A stretch of 64,000 bases of DNA, from positions 19,155,743-19,219,742 of the forward strand of contig CM028333.1 of assembly GCA_016647705.1 (NCBI GenBank), read 5' to 3'. Shown here piece by piece: positions 45,541 to 57,740 of this stretch. Made by a program: the position numbers and the translations under genes. How positions within the stretch are numbered: position 1 is the first letter of the stretch; every line of letters begins with the position of its first letter. Origin of the DNA: Eucommia ulmoides. Lineage: Eukaryota; Streptophyta; Magnoliopsida; Garryales; Eucommiaceae. The notes beneath the pieces were generated by a model. It was not told the DNA's origin and ran no database searches. It worked only from the letters and a program-made list of their open reading frames with translations.

Positions 45541-46342
45541 CAGTTGGAAACATATGGCATTGTTTTTGAATCTCATAAGACGTCCAAACCATTCCTCTCT
45601 TTGAAACGTGTCTTCCTTTTTTTTTTTTTTTTTATCCGTCCCCCGTTTCTCTTATGAGTTCCACAGGGGACGGAAAAAGAAGTCCCTTGCATATACAAAA
45701 ATTTATATCCCGAGTCTGCTCCAACTGAATAATTAATCCCCCACCTATACCAAAAGAGAGAGAGAGAGAGAATTAGTGTGTGTTTGGCTGGCACGATAAA
45801 AGTTTCTATTTTTCAAAGGAAAATGAGACACGAAGTAGAGATAAGTGACAATCACACTTGTTATCACAAAGATGAGGCAAGATAAGGTAAGTACATATAA
45901 AGTGCAACCTAACGGTGCCTAATGAATTATATATAAATAAGTACTAACATCAAAAGATGATTGCCGGGCTAGAAGAGCATTATTTTTACGTTTCCCGAAT
46001 TGCAAAAATAACACAGCCTATGGTCATAACTAATTCATTTCCAAGGAGTAACTGTTTGTGGTGTAAAAGGCACGAGCTTCTTGAATGTTCGTTCCAATTT
46101 CAGAAAGTAAGGAAGTCAACTGTAATAAACAATAAGGACAATTCAAAAGTAGAATAAATTTAACATTTACTTTTGCAGAAGAGAACAATCATAGATAGTG
46201 AGAATTTTTTCAATATAAGTCTAAGTCTTATAGTTTCATAGGGATATATTGAACACGAAAATCCCCACCTATGATAAATACCCCCACCAGATTGAACGAA
46301 AATATTGTGAGTCGTGGGTTATATGATAGAGTCTGTTTGGAT
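45541..46342. other. Intergenic, no recognised gene
   Basis: Contains a T-run (45610-45632) and a (GA)n microsatellite (45752-45772). The frame at 45957-46157 has no recognisable domain. It ends at the CACTA element. Confidence 0.5.
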
Positions 46343-48960
46343 AATTACTACAATAAAAACTGTCTATAAGGGTACTTCTGTTGGGACAATATAAGTATTG
46401 TGCTCTATAAAGGTACTTTTCGGGATACAAAATTGGTAGTGTCGCATAAAAATAAATTTATTGGGACACTATATATATTGTGCCCTATAAATGTGCTTTT
46501 TGGGGCACTATATATATTATGTCCCTATAATCAAATATTCAAAGGACACAAAGTAGTGCCCCAATAAAATTTAATTAATAATTAAATAAATTAATATTTA
46601 TATATAATGTAAAAAGACATAAAATAGTGCCCTAAAAACAGAAACTATATTAGGGTACAATTTTGTGTCGTATTATAATTTAATTATTTAATTATAGGTC
46701 ACATAATGGTGCCCTAATATATGTATTAAAATAAATTAAAAAAATTAAATTAGAGGACAATTAATGGTGTCCTAACATGTATAATAAAATTAGTAAAATC
46801 AATTGAAAAAAAAAAAAAAAAAAAAAGAATATGAGAATAGTGTTTAGAGACAACAAAAAACGACATCGTTTTATCTGGACGCCAAATAGCAATAGCATCC
46901 TCCTGCTCACATTTTTGGTGAAACGAGCCCTAGCGTATTTGATCAGTACCGTTTCAGCCTTCAGATAGAAATACCAGATCGTCTCTTCCCTTCGCATTTC
47001 CTTCAAGTAATACCGAGAGCTTCAATGGAGCCCTAATCGTCTTCACTTACTTCCACTCGATCAGCCTTCTTCCTAACCCAGGCTACATCGTCTTCGCTAT
47101 CGCCCTCCAGCTGCATCGGAGTTCAACCGACGGTAATCGAATTTCGGTTAGTTTTTTTTTTTTTCTCTCTTTTGCTCCAATCTATTCTGCAATTTGATTT
47201 TTTAATTTAAACATTATATCCTCTCTCTCCACCTTTGATCTATTTTGGCAGAACCTTATCATTTTTGTTCAAGATGAATTTTTGTATCTTCGTGAAGAAT
47301 ATTTTTCACATTGTTTGGTTATTTGCAATCAAAATTCAGGTATATTTACAACGATTCTTCAATTTAGTTTGCGTCCTCCTTATTCAGTTTGTAGTAAACC
47401 CCAATGTTTATTGAGTTTAGGCTCTGTTGTGTTGAATTTGACAACGGTTCCTGTTCTTCTTCTCTCCTAATGTATTATGTTTGTGAGTTTAGGCTCTGTT
47501 GTCTTGAATTTTTATTAGTGTTCTCTGGTGTTTGATTATGTTTATAGAAATTTTAGTTGCTGTGGTTTATGAAATTCCACATTCAAATTGCAATTTCAGC
47601 ACAATCAATTACTTGGCAACATTCCTCATTTTGATTGTCATATATCTTCTACATTTGAACTACAATTCCTGTTGTCTTAATTGTTTCTGTTTAGATATAG
47701 AGTTGTTCCTGTTTAGAAAGAGAATTTGATGCAAATTTGGATAGATACTGTCAATTTGCTGATGATTAATTTCTTTTGCTTGTGTGAACTGTTTGTCAAT
47801 GGGAAAATCATATAAATTTGAAGGCATACATATAATTTTTCGGTCCTGAGCAAACCTTGTCCACTTGCTTGTAGTTACTGAGAAACATAGTGTGTCACTA
47901 GCACCTTGTTTGGATGAATTTTAGCTAGAATTGAGGTGAATTCAGTTTAATTCAACATAATTCATATAGAATTTTATTTAACTTGTTTGGAATAAATTAG
48001 AATTCTAATGAATGGAATTAAATACATACCCTATTCTATCATCCCTTGTAGTAAAAACACATATATCATGTGTAAAATTGATAAAAACTACAATTTAAAT
48101 AAGTTTATGATATCAAACATTGAATAAAATAATTGGGATGAAGTGGTTATAATAGCCATCAAACGGATTGGAATAATTATTGTCAATTTTTTTTAGTTGA
48201 GGTCGGTCGCACGGTATGAGTGAAGCAGGCCATGTATTTGAACCTCATTGTCACCTTTTATATTACTTTCATGTGTTTTTTTTACTAGGTATAATTTTCA
48301 CGTGCTTAACCTAATTTAGTAAGTTGTCCTGCACCTATTCTCTTGATTGTATTTGTATTTAGATAGAACATTTTACTTCAATTAGCTATTTGATTATACT
48401 TGTACACCAGTTAGTTAGTCAGTTGGCCTAGGCCTTTGGCTATTCAAGATGGTAAATGTGGAAAATTGAAAAAATTGAAATAGTGGCCAATATTTTCGTT
48501 TATTTTTTATGCATTAATACTTGTCATTGAACACATGTAGTTTAATTGTGATGGTAATAATGATAGCAGGTTGTGAAGATTGACTTTATTTAAACATTCA
48601 TGTATTGTTTGAGTATAATTTTTACATTGTGGGTGGTTTCTCCTTAGTTTTAGGCAACTATGGGACCTTGTAAAGCTCCAAAACCTAGAAGTTGGAGCCC
48701 CGTGGAGCATTGGACATGAAGTGTGTCGTTAATTGAGTCAATGAATGAATTATTTTATGAGATGAAAATATATTGACATGTTATGTTGTCTATTATGTAA
48801 TCTCTAACCACATTGCACTACTTTAACATGGTGGCGGTGGTTAGGAAATTAAGTTTAATCTCTAAATATATTGAACATCAATGGATATAAAATTGAGTTG
48901 TTCTTATGGTCTAATCATACAAATTTTGTTTTGTATAGTTATTTCGCAAAAGATCATATA

Positions 48961-49500
48961 ATGGATAAGAGTTGGATGTATCAATCGCGGGTGAGCAATG
49001 CATACATGGAAGGAGTGAAACATTTTCTTGATTTAACGTTTTCAAATTCCAGTTTAAGTGGGAAGATCATGTGCCCTTGTGTGAAATGTGGGAATGGCAT
49101 GTGGGTTGTACGTGAAATGGCAATGGAACATTTAATATGCAACGGGTTTATCAAGGGCTACACACAGTGGTTAGCCCATGGTAAAACTTCAGCATTTGCT
49201 ACATATCCGCCTCCAAGACATAGTGAACAAGACACCCACGACGATATTCATGGGTTATTACATGATGTCTTTCGGTTTTCAAGCGGAGAGATAAACATGA
49301 ATGGAGCCGAAGAATGTAATGAAGAAGAACCTAATGAAGATGCAAGTAAGTTTTACAAGTTACTTAAGGATGCAGAACAAGAACTATATCCCGGGTGCAA
49401 AAAGTTTTCAAAACTTTATGTTATTGTTTGACTTTTTCATTATAAGTGCCTTGGTTAGTGGAGCAATAAGTCATTTACTATGTAGTAAGTGGAGCAATAA
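48961..49500 (+). pseudogene. TNPD (TNP2-like) transposase, N-terminal domain only
   Basis: Start ATG at 48961 gives MDKSWMYQSRVSNAYMEGV, the transposase-associated domain that opens CACTA TNPD proteins; then IMCPCVKCGNGMWVVREMA with paired cysteines and HLICNGFIKGYTQW. An acidic linker leads to ELYPGCKKFSKL. A TGA at 49429 then interrupts, although the frame continues as LFHYKCLG*WSNKSF, homologous to the start of the TNP2 domain. The rest of TNP2, including its catalytic residues, is absent. TNPD would cut and rejoin element ends in the nucleus. The upstream in-frame ATG at 48871 is not part of the conserved protein. Confidence 0.85.
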
Positions 49501-49509
49501 GTCAATTTC

Positions 49510-51061
49510 ATTCAATGAGTTTGGACAACCAATTAATGAAGGTAACACTAGTTGTTTCACTAATTTCTTAGGAACAATAGCTTGGAATAGGAGATATATG
49601 CTCCATTGAATTATTTGGACTGGACAAAGATACTAGAAAAGAATAAGTCAGATATGTTGGATTTGGTGAAGGTATATTGTTTAAATACATTATTCAAGAA
49701 ATAATTAAATAGGGATGATAATATTTAATTTAATTTTAACGCGTTGTGAATCATTTGTAGTCAAAGTTTGATCTCCCTCCGGGACGAGACGATTACATTT
49801 TAAAACCAATTGCAAAGAAGTGAAGAAATTGGAAAGTTGAAGTTAAAATGTTGAATTATGATCCAAGTATAACTATTGAAGCACAAGTGAGAGTTGTGCT
49901 GAACGAGTTGATCAAAATCAATGGAATGCACTACTTGAATATTGGGATTCTAGTGAAGGGAAGGTACATATAAGAATAATATATTAGTTGTTTAATTTAT
50001 TAGATATCATAACGTTGGAGTACATAATTATAAACAACTTTTTTGTTCTTAACAATTAGTAGAAGAAATAAGGACAATATAAGACAATTGAAAATGCTGC
50101 ATCGTAAAGGGAAAATTAGTTTTACAATTGTTAAAGAGAAAGAGGTATTGTGCACTTTTTTATGTTTAGTTCCTATTTTGTTTAGTCTTTTTTTTTTTCC
50201 CTCCCAAAAAAACCAATCAATATCACATTTCAGTTAAGGCAACCTTTGGTTAAATGGAGAATTAGTCTATTATGTATACAACCAATATCACATTTTAGTC
50301 AAGCATGGACTCAAAAATACAATCACCTGATTGTTTAATTCAAAACTCATTTTTTATTTTTAAAACTATTATAAGTTTAGTTTATTATGTATTGTTTCAT
50401 GTATCTTGTAGAGAAAAACATTAGGTCATTTGTCATCTCGGGCATACATGTTTATGATTTGCTACTCAAAGAAGGATAAAACTCCGACAAATGAAGTGGG
50501 CGGACAAGCAATGGTATTGATATTGTAAACTGCATATAATTTGTGAATAATTTTTACTTAATTTTAAATTTCATAATATGTTCAAAATACTATTATATGT
50601 TATTGTAGACAAACATGAGAGAACTAAGTTGGCAAACTTCGGAAGGGTCTGAAGATAATGATCCTAATGACATATTCTCTCAAGTTATGGGAAACGACGC
50701 AACCGGACGCATTCGTATGTTCGGCTTAGGTGAGAAATATTTTCTTAATTATGTTCAACTATTGACGAATTCTGTTAGTAAATTAATAAAATTGTATGTT
50801 GTAGGTGTATCCCCTTCTGATGTTTGGAGCAATATACCTAATTGTGGTGTATCTCATAGGCTGACAATGGAATATAAGAATTCATTGAATCTCATGGGGG
50901 AGCAACGTAAAGAGTTGAAGAATGAATATGAACAATTGAAGACTATATTCTTACAATCGCAAGGGCTTTCAAGTAATTCTACTAATGTGGCTAGCATTCC
51001 CATCACACTGGTAGAACATCAAGAGCATTCAACACCAACTATGGAGAGGAGATCAATTCGG
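49510..51061 (+). pseudogene. TNPA-like gene (plant transposase family), six exons
   Basis: Exons with GT..AG borders: about 49510-49671, 49761-49963, about 50060-50144, 50412-50513, 50609-50729 and 50805-51061. Phrases typical of the family appear in order: FLGTIAWN and YLDWTKILEKN; LPPGRDDYILKPIAKK*RNW (stop for W); QWNALLEYWDSSEGK; LHRKGKISFTIVKEKE; TLGHLSSRAYMF; DIFSQVMGNDATGRIRMFGLG; and a coiled-coil-like end (LMGEQRKELKNEYEQLK). The stop and at least two frameshifts (in the first and second exons) make it a pseudogene. TNPA binds subterminal repeats and brings element ends together. Confidence 0.8.
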
Positions 51062-51264
51062 GTAATATACATATTTGGTTTTCACAAACTTCATACTCCT
51101 ATATATTTTTTTTAACATCTTATATTTTTCATCCTAAAAAAATATGCTCAATTCTTCAAAATTAATCACCGATCATGAGTTCTTTGCTATTTTTTCTGAT
51201 TTAGATACATGACAACACTCAGCACATGAAAAATCGCTTGAATTGAGATTGTGTTAAAAAAAGC

Positions 51265-52262
51265 AATTGAATTGTTCAATGTTGGTCGAATGCAGTTGAA
51301 TTGTTCAATATTTGTCTAGAAATCATGTCTAAGAATCTATTCTTGCACACCATAATTTTGCGAACTGTTCTGATTTTTTTTTTCCGAAACTGTTCTGAAA
51401 TTTCGGGAACAATTCTATTTTTGTTCTCAAAAATTTGTTACTAAAAATTAAAATTGGAACATGTATAGATTGTTTATGTTGTCAGATTTTTGGGGAAACA
51501 AGTGGAAATATGCAAATAAAAATTCTAAACAATGTTAAATCTAATACAAATGTGGCGAAAATTTGGGAGCAATTTAGTTTTGTTCTCATAAATTTTTTTT
51601 AAGAATCTGATAGTAGAATAGAAACAGATTGTATGTTTTATCAGTTTTCTGAGAAAAGAAACAATAGACAAATATTTGTCAAGGGAGAAGCTAATAGTAA
51701 TGATTTAAATTGGAAGTGTGGAAAATATTTAAAAACAAAAACATCTGGGAACAATTCTATTTTGCTCCTCAAAATTGTCTATATATCTAAGAACAGAACA
51801 AGAAAAAATAGTTTTTCATTTTTTTGAAAACAGAAATATGGGAACATCATTGCCCATGCTATGTAGAAATTAAATATTGTTGTATTAATGAGACGGAAAT
51901 CAGAAACTTGGAACAGATACAGAAATCAAAAACTTGGAAATCAGAAACTGTTCTGATTTTAAAAAAAAACTGTTCTAAAATTTCTGGGAACAATTCCCAA
52001 ACTGTTTTGATTTTTTTCCGAAACTATTCTGATTTTTTGTTTTTCACTATTGAAATGGGCCATTTTGTTTTTCATTATTGAAATGGAGTTGAATTGTTCA
52101 ATGTTGGTCGAATGCAGTTGAATTATTCAATATTTGTCTAAAAATCATGTCTAAGAATCTGTTTCCGCACACCATAATTTTGGGAACTGTTTTGAAATTT
52201 CTGGGAATAGTTCTAGAACTATTTTGATTTTTTTGGAAACTATTCTGATTTTTTGTTTTCTA
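51265..52262. repeat. Direct repeat and CTGTTCTGATTTT-rich region
   Basis: Inside the CACTA element, 51265-51430 recurs at 52087-52260 (TTGAATTGTTCAATGTTGGT start). Between them, GAAACTGTTCTGATTTT-like phrases recur many times in both orientations. The short open frames at 51633-51827 and 51824-52081 translate this repeat and are not genes. Confidence 0.75.
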
Positions 52263-53599
52263 CTATTGAAATGGACCATATAAAGTGGAGCGTTAGTGTT
52301 GTTGAAGAGTATAACAAACACAATGGAAATTGTGGCGAAGGGTTATGTCTATAGTGTAGACTCATCGGCACAAGTAGGTGGAGAAGAATCATGACCAAAT
52401 TGGTGTGAAGTAAATGTCAAAGTCTCGGTCAAAAGGGATGAATGTCTAATTAGACCTTATAGATTTTTCGTAACAATTGGTGATGCCATTGGAACACCTA
52501 TCGCATGGCCATTGTGTTTGATATGTTTGTTTGGAATATTATGAATTTTGTTGAATATTATTAAGAGTTAAAACTTAATGATTCTTTATGTATATGTTTT
52601 GTTTATATAGGTTTCTCTGGATGAAGACGAATATATATATGGTATGATATGAAGTATCAAATTTTAGAGATGCGTTTTTGTTGCAAAACTGTTTATTTTG
52701 TGAATCTTATTTTGGTAGTATGAAGTTTTTAATCTATAAATCTTGTATTGGGGAATAAAAACAAGTTGATATTATTTTTTGGTTAATAGGTAATGCTTTA
52801 TGATTTTTTCCTCATTGTTAGAGGATGTTTTTTTTTTTTTGCTAATTAGGTTGGTTTTTTCATTTTGTGTATCTATGAGGTTTTTAATTTTCTTTTTTTA
52901 ATGCGAAAATTTGGGTTCTTTATGTATTTTGTATTGTTATGAATTTTTAGTTTTTATTGTTTGGATTTAGAGTATTTTGATATTTTAAAATAATTTTAAA
53001 TTATATAAAAAAAAATAAAAATAGATACCTTTTGAGACACTAAAAATTATTTTTTAAAATAAATAAAAAGTTTATTGGAACACTAAAAAATGTCCTATAA
53101 GATAGTTATTAGGGTATCATGTACTGTTGTAATAGTATATATTGAGAAACTAAACAGTGTCCTTATATGTTGGTTCTCTTTGAGAATTTTGCCACACATT
53201 CTTGTGTCCCAATAGATGTTTTTCACAACACTTTGTAGTACTCTAATATATATAATTTAAAAAATATAAAATGCTATAGAGACAATATATGGTGTCATAA
53301 TAACTATCTTATAGGACACTTATTATTGCCTCAATAGGTTCAAACTAAAAGGGCAATATATAGTGCCCTTATAGCCTATGGGGGTGGTTTTTTATGGGCA
53401 CCAGTCCAAGTGTCCCAACAAGCCCAAGTGTCGCAATAGGTGCTATGTTGTGACACTTTTAGTACCCCTGTAGGCCATTTTTGTTGTAGTGAATCAATAA
53501 TATTGTATCGCTAAATGGGTTTATTTTTTTATTTTTTTTCAATCCACAAATGAATTTTTGGGATTAAATGTCTCGAACATATCATGTACAAATGAACAA

Positions 53600-55671
53600 G
53601 ATAGCAGTTAAGGTATTATAGGGTCGGGCAACAATCGTAGTTCTTGCGATAGGAGTCTCCAAAAACCTTTATTCGCCGATCGATTAGTAGAATCAGATCT
53701 GTAGTAGCTCACGAGGTTTTCGATCATATTGTAGTTGTGCGCAATCTGTCCGTTTTGACCGTTTGTGGCCTATATTGTTGTTCTTCTCTCTTTTCTTCCG
53801 ATTCAAGCTTCGATCATCGGAGTTAGGCTCCGATTTTGTCTGTTAGAGGAGTTTTTGCTTGAATTGGCTGTCGCTCTTTGGTGGCCAGAAATCTTCACCG
53901 TTCCTAGTAGATCTTCAGCGTTACTGTCTCTTGGTTCGGTTCCGCTGCTTCATTTAGCTTTAGGTTAGAGAGTGATAGCGGGAGGAATGATGGTTCTCTA
54001 TTTTTTCTTTGGCTAAATGAGCCTTTGTTCATAGATTTGGAGGTGTTGATTCATAAGGTTTGTGTGGTCTATGTTTCAATTATTCTTCTCTGCTCTATCT
54101 TGGTCTCTATTTTTACTTAGATTCTTTGGTTGTGATTGGGTTTAGTTATAGAGGTATCCTATGGTAATGAATTTCAGAGAAAAGATTTTGAGGAGAAAGG
54201 GGAAGGGGATTATCATTATCTCTATGGATAATCTCCCGGAGAGACTTAACAGTATTTGGCTTAAGCGAATCTTTCAATGGCATGGTTGTGTGTTGGACGT
54301 GTTCATACCAACCAAGAGAAGAGTTGCCACGAATTCTAGATTTGGTTTTGTTAGATTTGCTACTCTTTTTGAAGCTCAAAGGGCTATAAGAGTCCTTGAT
54401 GGATTAGTTACTTTTATAACAAAGTTGAAAGTTTGTTTTGCTGCTTTGGTCCGTCTATCTGCAGGAGTTTTGAGAGGAAAAATGTGGTAAGGAAGATTGA
54501 TAATGATCTTCTTTCTCTTGAGGATTCGTTTGTCCAAGTACTTGATAATGGTAGAATTATTATCAACACTAATTTAAAAGATTTTATCGATGAGAATATT
54601 TCGGTTAATTGTGAAGGTAAAACGTTCACTATTAACATCAGAGAAGAACTAGGTGCTACTATCAGAAACCATCTCAATCATTTGCAAATAGTCAACTGGG
54701 TGAAAAGTAGCATGAACTCTATTGATTCCATTAAACAACCTACTTACAAAGAAGTTGTGGTAAATGGGGTAAAAGTTAGAAAAGACGTTGTAGATGTAGT
54801 CTCTAAACCTTGTGAAACTCCAATCTTTGTTTGCGAGGACCGACTTCAAGATTTTGTGAAGAGGGAGGAGGTTGGTACTTTGGGCCTTGATCAACCAAAA
54901 GTGATTGAGGGAGAGGTAAACTCTTTTTCAATAGACACTGTTGAATCGGTGTCAAGAGCCGTAGTTCGGGGAGTCAAAGATAACCGTTTGTCAACTCATG
55001 GATACTCCGAACAAGGTTTGGATGAAATTGATGAGATATTCTCAGTCCTTGGAGGAATAGTAACTAACAAGCAGTTGTTCTTCATTCCCAAAAAGAAAGG
55101 GAAAAAGAATTCCGTAGCTGTCTGGGTATTTTAACTTTTATCACTTTCCAGGGAAGTGGTAAGGCGATGAAGTCTTTTGTTGAAGTGGTTTTTTGAGCGT
55201 TTGGTGATTCAGTAATTTATGTGGCTCCAACAATTTTTTTTTTTGGATTCTAGTAATTGCTGCAATTTGGCGTTGGTCGGTACCAAGAGTATAGTATTGA
55301 GGGGAATCAACAGCTCCCTTGAGTTGATTCTGTTTAATTTTCTATTTGGAGATATATGGGATGCAATAGAATTTCCACATTTTTAATGGGGTTTAGCAAG
55401 AAATCTTACTGCGTGAGGTGGAAGGAGCTCAATTGATTGCTTGGTCCATTGTTTGTGCTCTTTGCATTTGAGCCAAATCATTAGTTTGCTATGTTGGTTT
55501 ATTGTTTTATCTTATCTAGCTAATTGTAAGGGACTATTCTCTGAGTCTCGTGTTAGTTTAGTTGGGTTGTTGTGGTATTTAGTTACCATCTTTTAGATAT
55601 CTTTGATTGTATAGCTACTATGTAGCCCGAGATTTTTCCTATTGAATATATCTTTGCCTATCAAAAAAAAA
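53600..55671 (+). mobile_element. ORF1-only LINE-like element with poly-A tail
   Basis: A GC-richer leader (from about 53620) precedes an RRM-type LINE ORF1 (54161-55134), followed by about 530 bp of 3' untranslated sequence ending ATATCTTTGCCTATC and nine A (55663-55671). There is no endonuclease or reverse transcriptase. The 3' end resembles that of the LINE fragment at 29079-29267. Target duplications could not be identified, so the 5' limit is approximate. It would depend on a partner LINE for movement. Confidence 0.6.
54161..55134 (+). pseudogene. LINE ORF1 with RRM domain
   Basis: The first frame (54161-54490) carries an RNA recognition motif: IIISMDNLPERLNSIWLKRI at the RNP2 position, then VFIPTKRRVATNSRFGFVRF at RNP1 (RFGFVRF) and AQRAIRVLDG. 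One frameshift near 54450-54480 moves the continuation (from about FERKNVVRKIDND) to the frame ending at 55134. The C-terminal part has a TYKEVVVNG phrase and a basic end (KKKGKKNS). RRM-type ORF1 proteins are known from plant L1 elements of the BNR kind; they bind element RNA. A host RRM gene is less likely given the poly-A-tailed context. Confidence 0.7.
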
Positions 55672-56567
55672 CCAAGAAATAACAACTGCCACTGAACATA
55701 GGATAAAACAAATCTGGCAAAATGTTTGTGATTGAGCATGAAGCTATTAACAAGAAATAAACTATAACCTAAATACTTACAGAAGTATATCAGATGCAAT
55801 GGAAGAAAAAACAGTAACGTATAGCCACGTGTCTAAGAGGTTTTGGCATGTCATTTGTTGAAATTGTAATCTCGTGCAAAGGCCTACAAAAATTGCGAAA
55901 GAATTACGCTGTCATCTCATGAAGATTTGAAAGAATCTTCCAACAAACAATTAAATACCGATCATTAGAAATTTGTCACTGTATATTTGCGGTAAAGAGG
56001 CTCATTAAAATGCAAAATGAAAAAGTAGACCTGTAAAATAAGAACAACATATAAAAAGCGGTAATCTACATCCGTTTATCAATATAGAGGTAAGGAAAGA
56101 TGTAAATGTGAGGAATAATAAATAGAGAAAATCTACCTCAAATATCCAGTATTAGCATAGCAAAGCCGAAGAAACAAAGGAGGCAACAAACCCTAATGAT
56201 GATGTTATGCTTACACTTTAATTTAGAAACCGTTGTGTCTTTAAATGGCATCTCTTTGTGACAATGATATTAGGTTCTTCTTTCGTATTTCTGATTCTGT
56301 TCCCATTTCTTTTTGAGAACACAAACACTAAACAATTGGTGCCAAATATTCAAAGATCAACTTCTTATTTCATTATATTGATGAAGAAGAAATTACCATT
56401 GATTGAACTATTTCTGAGGCTGAACACCGTCTTCTTTTGGTTTGCTATTATTATTATTTTTTATTCTACATAAAAAGAGTAAATAACCAGAAATAGAATA
56501 AGCAAACCTCGCGAACGTGTCAGTTGCAATGCAATAGAAACAATCAGGGTCATAGATTTCTTTCTTT
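55672..56567. other. Intergenic, no recognised gene
   Basis: AT-rich, no credible ORF. The frame at 56258-56473 is hydrophobic and low-complexity with no family. Confidence 0.5.
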
Positions 56568-56859
56568 GGACAAATTACATTTTAAACTCTCTAACTATTG
56601 ATAGATTTTTAAGTAGTCATACTAAATTTTAGTGTTTCATTTTAAACCCTCTACATATGGATAAAATTTTAAAAGGTCATTTTGTTTCCATCAAATCTAA
56701 AAGTTTTGAAGGGCAAAACAATCTTCTACTATTTTTTTTTTTTTTTTTTTTCTTTTCCTTTTCTTTTTTCTTTTTCTTTTTCTTCTTCACTTTTCTCTAT
56801 CTCTCCCTCTCTCCCTCCCCGCCAAAACCGCCCCTTGCTACGAGAGTGGTTCACCCCCG

Positions 56860-57000
56860 TAACAGGGGGTTCATCCCTCTATTTAAAACAGAGGGGACTG
56901 TTTCAGACAGAAGATTCACCCTCTGTCTGAAACAGCGGGTGGCGCACCCTCTGTTTGAAACAGAGGCTTCATCCCTCTATTTGAAACAAAGGGTGGGCTC
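56860..57000. repeat. Cluster of CCCTCTGTTT/AAACAGAGGG palindromes
   Basis: Five or six imperfect palindromes of about 19 bp of the form CCTCTGTTTGAAACAGAGG lie side by side, with another at 57741-57765 just outside the duplicated cargo. They flank the cargo on both sides inside the inverted termini. Confidence 0.7.
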
Positions 57001-57740
57001 TGTTTCAAACAGATGGGTTTCGTTTTGAATTGGAGACGGTTTCGGTTACGTTGCTTCCGTCACGCGCATTGCAAGGAATGGGTACTCTATACAGAAGAGG
57101 CACGAGAGGTGTGAACGACCTTATCGTGGCGCATGTCATGGATTCCGTCACAGCAAATGAGCTATGCATGCTTATTAGGCTATTCCAATGCTCTCCTCTC
57201 GCCACGAGATCGGACCTCATGTTTATTCTTCCCTTGGCGCCGGGCGTCGACGCCGTTCGGCGATGTCATTCGAGAAGAGAGCGACTCGTTCTTGAAACTC
57301 AGTGATCGGTATAATCAACCGAACCAAACGAATTAGAACTTGCCGGAGAGTTTCGTCGTTACCCAGGGCTTTGTTTCAAACAAATGGGTTTTGTTTCGAA
57401 TTGGAGACGGTTTCAATTACGTTGCTTCCGTCACGCGCATTGCAGGGAATGGGTACTCCATACAGAAGAGGCACGAGAGGTGTGAACGACCTTATCGTGG
57501 CGCATGTCATCGATTCTGTCACAGCAAATGAGCTATGCGTGCTTATTAGGCTATTCCAACGCTCTCCTCTCGCCACGAGATTGGACCTCATGTTTATTCT
57601 TCCCCAGAGCCAGGTGCCGACGCCGTTCGACGATGTCATTCGAGAAGAGAGCGACTCGTTCTTGAAACTTGTTGATCGGTATAATCAACCGTACCAAACG
57701 AATTTGAACTCGCCGGAGAGTTTCGTCATTACCCAATTCG
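57001..57740 (+). pseudogene. Captured gene fragment, tandemly duplicated
   Basis: Two copies of about 370 bp (57001-57371, 57372-57740), both starting TGTTTCAAACA. Both encode LPSRALQGMGT, then YRRGTRGVNDLIVAHV and SVTANELC, followed by LIRLFQ and LATR.DLMFILP. In copy 2 the frame continues as FDDVIREESDSFLKLVDRYN and SPESFVITQF; in copy 1 it shifts after MFILP and has a stop. The amphipathic, low-repeat sequence looks like a real protein; I have a weak recollection of a conserved plant protein with this RGVNDLIVAH / IREESDSF pattern but cannot name it. No start codon or full domain is present. The open frame at 57302-57910 runs out into the GA-rich TIR. Confidence 0.6.

Larger units (their letters stand above)
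46346..53491 (+). mobile_element. CACTA (En/Spm) DNA transposon, internally deleted
   Basis: 7.15 kb. The left end is TACTACAATAAAAACTG (first C mutated to T) and the right end is the complement of CACTACAACAAAAATGG; the 3-bp duplication AAT lies at 46343-46345 and 53492-53494. Subterminal repeats of the GGGACACTATATATATTGTG/CCCTATAA type lie at 46370-46760 and 53030-53470 in opposite orientation; these are the usual TNPA-binding region. The interior encodes remnants of a TNPD N-terminus and a multi-exon TNPA-like gene, but the DDE catalytic core is missing, so it cannot move by itself. Confidence 0.92.

Noticed and set aside
47900..48180. MITE inside the CACTA element
   Set aside because: CACCTTGTTTGGATGAATT and a CATCAAACGG phrase look like termini, but no clean inverted ends or duplication were found.
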